Shown piece by piece: positions 61,801-64,000 of a DNA stretch of 64,000 nt (positions are counted from its first letter, which is position 1; each line of letters starts with the position of its first letter). Source of the DNA: Filobasidium wieringae (Eukaryota > Basidiomycota > Tremellomycetes > Filobasidiales > Filobasidiaceae); the NCBI GenBank assembly GCA_001600055.1, contig BCIV01000007.1, positions 124,001-188,000 on the forward strand, read 5' to 3'. Position numbers and translations under genes: made by a program. The notes under the pieces were generated by a model, which was given only the letters and a program-made list of their open reading frames with translations, was not told where the DNA came from and searched no databases.

Positions 61801-62331
61801 GTCGTAAATCCCTGTCAGCCTGCCTTGCCTCTACCCAACTCGGAATTTCCGACGAGACTAACCAAGCGGAGCAGCCTTCTCTCCCAATCCGAAATGAATG
61901 GTCTCTGGTACGAACCGATTATACCTCGTGATCCCATGTTCACTCAAAAGGTAACCCCTCGTAGGGAGGGTAGAATAAATCAATCTCTCTCTCCTCTCGT
62001 CATCCTCCGGTAGATCTTGTAACGTCTCGGTGACGCTCAAGATCAAATCGGTCGTATAGTTCAAACAGACTCGTTTCCCATCCCCTAGAGTGAACCTGAT
62101 AGTCCGGGATTGGGGATCCGATTCGTACCCCTCGAAAGCGATGGGAGAAGGTAAGGGGGACGCATAGTTGTCGTGAGGGGGAAGAGGCCTGTCAGGGCCC
62201 GATAACGTGACTCGGAAAGCGACAGGCGTGAAGAGAGATAAGGTATAGGTGAAATCTTGCTTGTTCTCGAGGACGATGGTGTTATCAGAATCAGAGACCA
62301 GCTCGAAATTCTTGAGGAGTCGTTCGTGCAT
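58882..62331 (-). CDS. GH31 family glycosidase, cytosolic
   Basis: GH31 enzymes are mostly alpha-glucosidases or alpha-xylosidases. The spliced protein starts MHERLLKNFELVSDSDNTIV without a signal peptide, so it is probably intracellular. An N-terminal beta-sandwich (HFGLGEKAAPLG) leads into the TIM barrel. The nucleophile block is DGMWKDNNEYL (the Asp of W-x-D-x-N-E), and the acid/base block is VLTRSGNVGTFRYASSTWSGDN. RGLHRRGIKVVPNIKP, GSWVDMTHPEGRKWW and LNAGLSLIQSYGTDVGGFAG are further family marks. C-terminal beta domains (VSLEPKTTMIKVDYRVRGEEIVVDARY) end at 58882. At least six exons and about 960 residues are inferred. The K-D-N-N-E variant instead of N-D-M-N-E is shared by some intracellular fungal GH31 enzymes whose exact substrate is not settled. 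Confidence 0.9.
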
Positions 62332-63347
62332 TCTGCGAGAAGGATGATCGAGGTCAAGTTGTAGTTCGACGTAGAGAAGGCCTCAAGAGACGTACTTTTC
62401 GCTCTGAGAGACCTGTTTCAACGGAGATTCAGGTTGGACTGGTTAAATGAGCGAGTGGTTGAATGTGAGTGAGACAATTAGCAAGTAAGAAGACAGCAGG
62501 TCGACGACTGATGATACTGTTATACAATGTCCCCCACAACATTGCCCCGCATCCATGATATCGGCGTTCGGTCCGAACTGATCCGGAATCTAATTACATC
62601 CGCGATCGGAGAATCATTGCGACGAGATCTCGTTTCATGTGTCGTGGATCGACGAGCAATGCTCCGATCTCGCCTCGATATCTGAAACTCCAACTCGTCA
62701 CAGGGATACCAAAGTGACATATCGTTACCCAGCAAGCGACATGGTATGAAGGTTCTTGTCTAGATGTCTAGATGTAAGTCACTGGGTCTATCGAGCGCTC
62801 GTTCGCGCGCGTCTATAAATTTTAGATTCCTCCGCTCTGCTTGATACGATCTCGAGCGGTACAGATGTGATCGCAACAGGTCGGGGTTAAAGTCGACCGA
62901 ATTACAGAGAAGACTGATCCTAACTGCCACCTCCGATAAAATCGGCATGGATGATAGGGATCTCAACACGAACAACTGATTTTCTCAATATCGCGCCGCT
63001 TTAGGGGGTTGTTGAGGAGGTCGCCCTAGTCGTCGAACAAGCAGTTATACTATGGGACGACTCACCGTCCCCTCAAAGCAAGAATTCCTCCTGATTTCAC
63101 AACGGGAAACACTGAATAAATTACATAACACAAGATCAGAATGAGCGGGAATATCATCAGGATGATTACCACCGCAACAATGCATACATAAAATCCCTCC
63201 TTCATCTAAAAGCGACTGTCACGCGGTGCGGGTCAATTTCTTTGTGTTATAGTTCCGTACGGATCTATACGGTTTGGTTCAAGTCTGGGATTTTGGGTGT
63301 ATTAGGTTTCGTTCGTTCACGTTCTTTAGTTTGGAAAAGTCTCCATA
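62332..63347. other. Intergenic stretch of about 1 kb, promoter of the GH31 gene
   Basis: Short minus-strand frames (62520-62735, 62760-62975) show no domain. Nothing else is recognised. Confidence 0.4.
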
Positions 63348-63925
63348 TCACAGGGGCCTGATCAGAATGAACCTCTTTCTTGACGGCAGCTCTTCTCCAA
63401 ATGGCTCTGGGAGTAGACCGGTCCGTAGTGTACCTCCGAGTAGCTTCCTCAAGAACATGTACCCTGTGAAATATCGATCGGTTGTGAGGATTGGGGACAG
63501 GAATTGGTCTGATGACGCTTACCTAAGGTACGACGTCCAATGGTAACGATCAAAGGTAGTATACCGCAATGTTCGCCATATCCGCTCGGAGACCTGAAGA
63601 GTGGAACACGCTATCCCAAATCCTCTTGGCTCATCTTCAATTCTGTTGTGCCATCGCTCGAATCGACATGCGCTCTGAACGAGGGCGATTGCGTGAGTGT
63701 ATTGGTCATGGAGTCCACGAATCGATTGAATGAAGGCAACGTCGAGGTGGCTGTCAGGGAATGAGCGTTTTCAGGAATGGATGTCGATGTAAAAGGGCGG
63801 GCAGCAGGTATGGCAGGCATCGTCTTCAGGTTCATCGATTTGATGAGAAGGGAACAAACCCCGTAATAAATGTCAAGAAGGGGTAGGGTCTGTTTCTTTG
63901 GCTTCTTAGGCTTATCGATGATCAC
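63348..63925 (-). CDS. Unresolved multi-exon locus at the right edge
   Basis: A convincing minus-strand intron (63532-63464, donor GTAAGC, acceptor TTTCACAG, 69 bases) shows that transcription runs leftward here. Across it two reading frames are open: one joins IVTIGRRTLG to YMFLRKLLGGTLRTGLLPEP and stops at 63348; the other joins YHWTSYLR to VHVLEEATRRYTTDRSTPRA and continues further left. Upstream on the same strand a frame with Met (MNLKTMPAIPAARPF...) ends in an in-frame stop near 63611, and may be an earlier exon. I cannot choose the frame or the family. At the extreme edge, an ATG-started plus-strand frame (63918-64000, MITLEERHRSVHLRRL) is also open, so the last 80 bases may belong to another gene. 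Confidence 0.3.
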
Positions 63926-64000
63926 CTTGGAAGAACGTCATCGTTCAGTACACCTCCGAAGACTCCACAAGATCCTTCTGGACCAAAACGATCGACAAGT

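Overview
The window reads as nuclear DNA of a basidiomycetous fungus, most likely a Tremellomycetes yeast (Cryptococcus/Kwoniella/Tremella relatives). This is an inference from dense, very short GT-AG introns (mostly 50-80 bases), compact gene spacing, conserved eukaryotic core genes on both strands, and protein families such as a Git1-type permease, a secreted GH115 and a Fe-S serine dehydratase. No bacterial operons, CRISPR array, rRNA or intact transposon was seen. Gene models were spliced by eye from reading frames, GT-AG sites and family alignments recalled from knowledge, so exon edges are predictions.

Left part (1-16 kb): a truncated membrane protein at the edge; a secreted protein whose start is blocked by a stop codon; SSU72 (RNA polymerase II CTD phosphatase) and CBF5 (rRNA pseudouridine synthase) on +; ALG12 (N-glycan mannosyltransferase), an Old Yellow Enzyme, a single-pass membrane protein and a PRMT3-type arginine methyltransferase on -.

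Middle-left (16-33 kb), nearly all on -: a secreted GH115 alpha-glucuronidase, a five-finger CCCH protein like ZC3H3, RAD6, a disordered unknown protein, a four-helix membrane protein and a Git1-type glycerophosphodiester permease. A 2.8 kb stretch (30.1-32.9 kb) has no confident gene but holds orphan reading frames, one with a coiled-coil-like repeat.

Middle-right (33-53 kb): SNRPF (SmF) and HEL2 diverge from one promoter region; then REC8 (meiotic kleisin), a Zn2Cys6 transcription factor and an iron-sulfur L-serine dehydratase on +, ZNF830-like splicing factor on -, and UBA2 (SUMO E1) on +, sharing a 269-base divergent promoter with ZNF830.

Right part (53-64 kb): an intron-containing tRNA-Leu(AAG), mitochondrial ribosomal protein uS11m, a probable ELP6, an HHxxxD acyltransferase, a cytosolic GH31 glycosidase, and an unresolved multi-exon locus at the edge.

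The genes do not form one pathway. Themes are RNA processing and translation quality control (SSU72, CBF5, ZC3H3-like, SNRPF, ZNF830, HEL2, ELP6, tRNA), ubiquitin/SUMO (RAD6, HEL2, UBA2), meiosis (REC8) and carbohydrate use (GH115, GH31). The most striking sequence-level pattern is the repeated use of tiny coding exons (3, 15, 16, 17, 22, 22, 24 and 25 bases). I found no convincing wholly new biological system.
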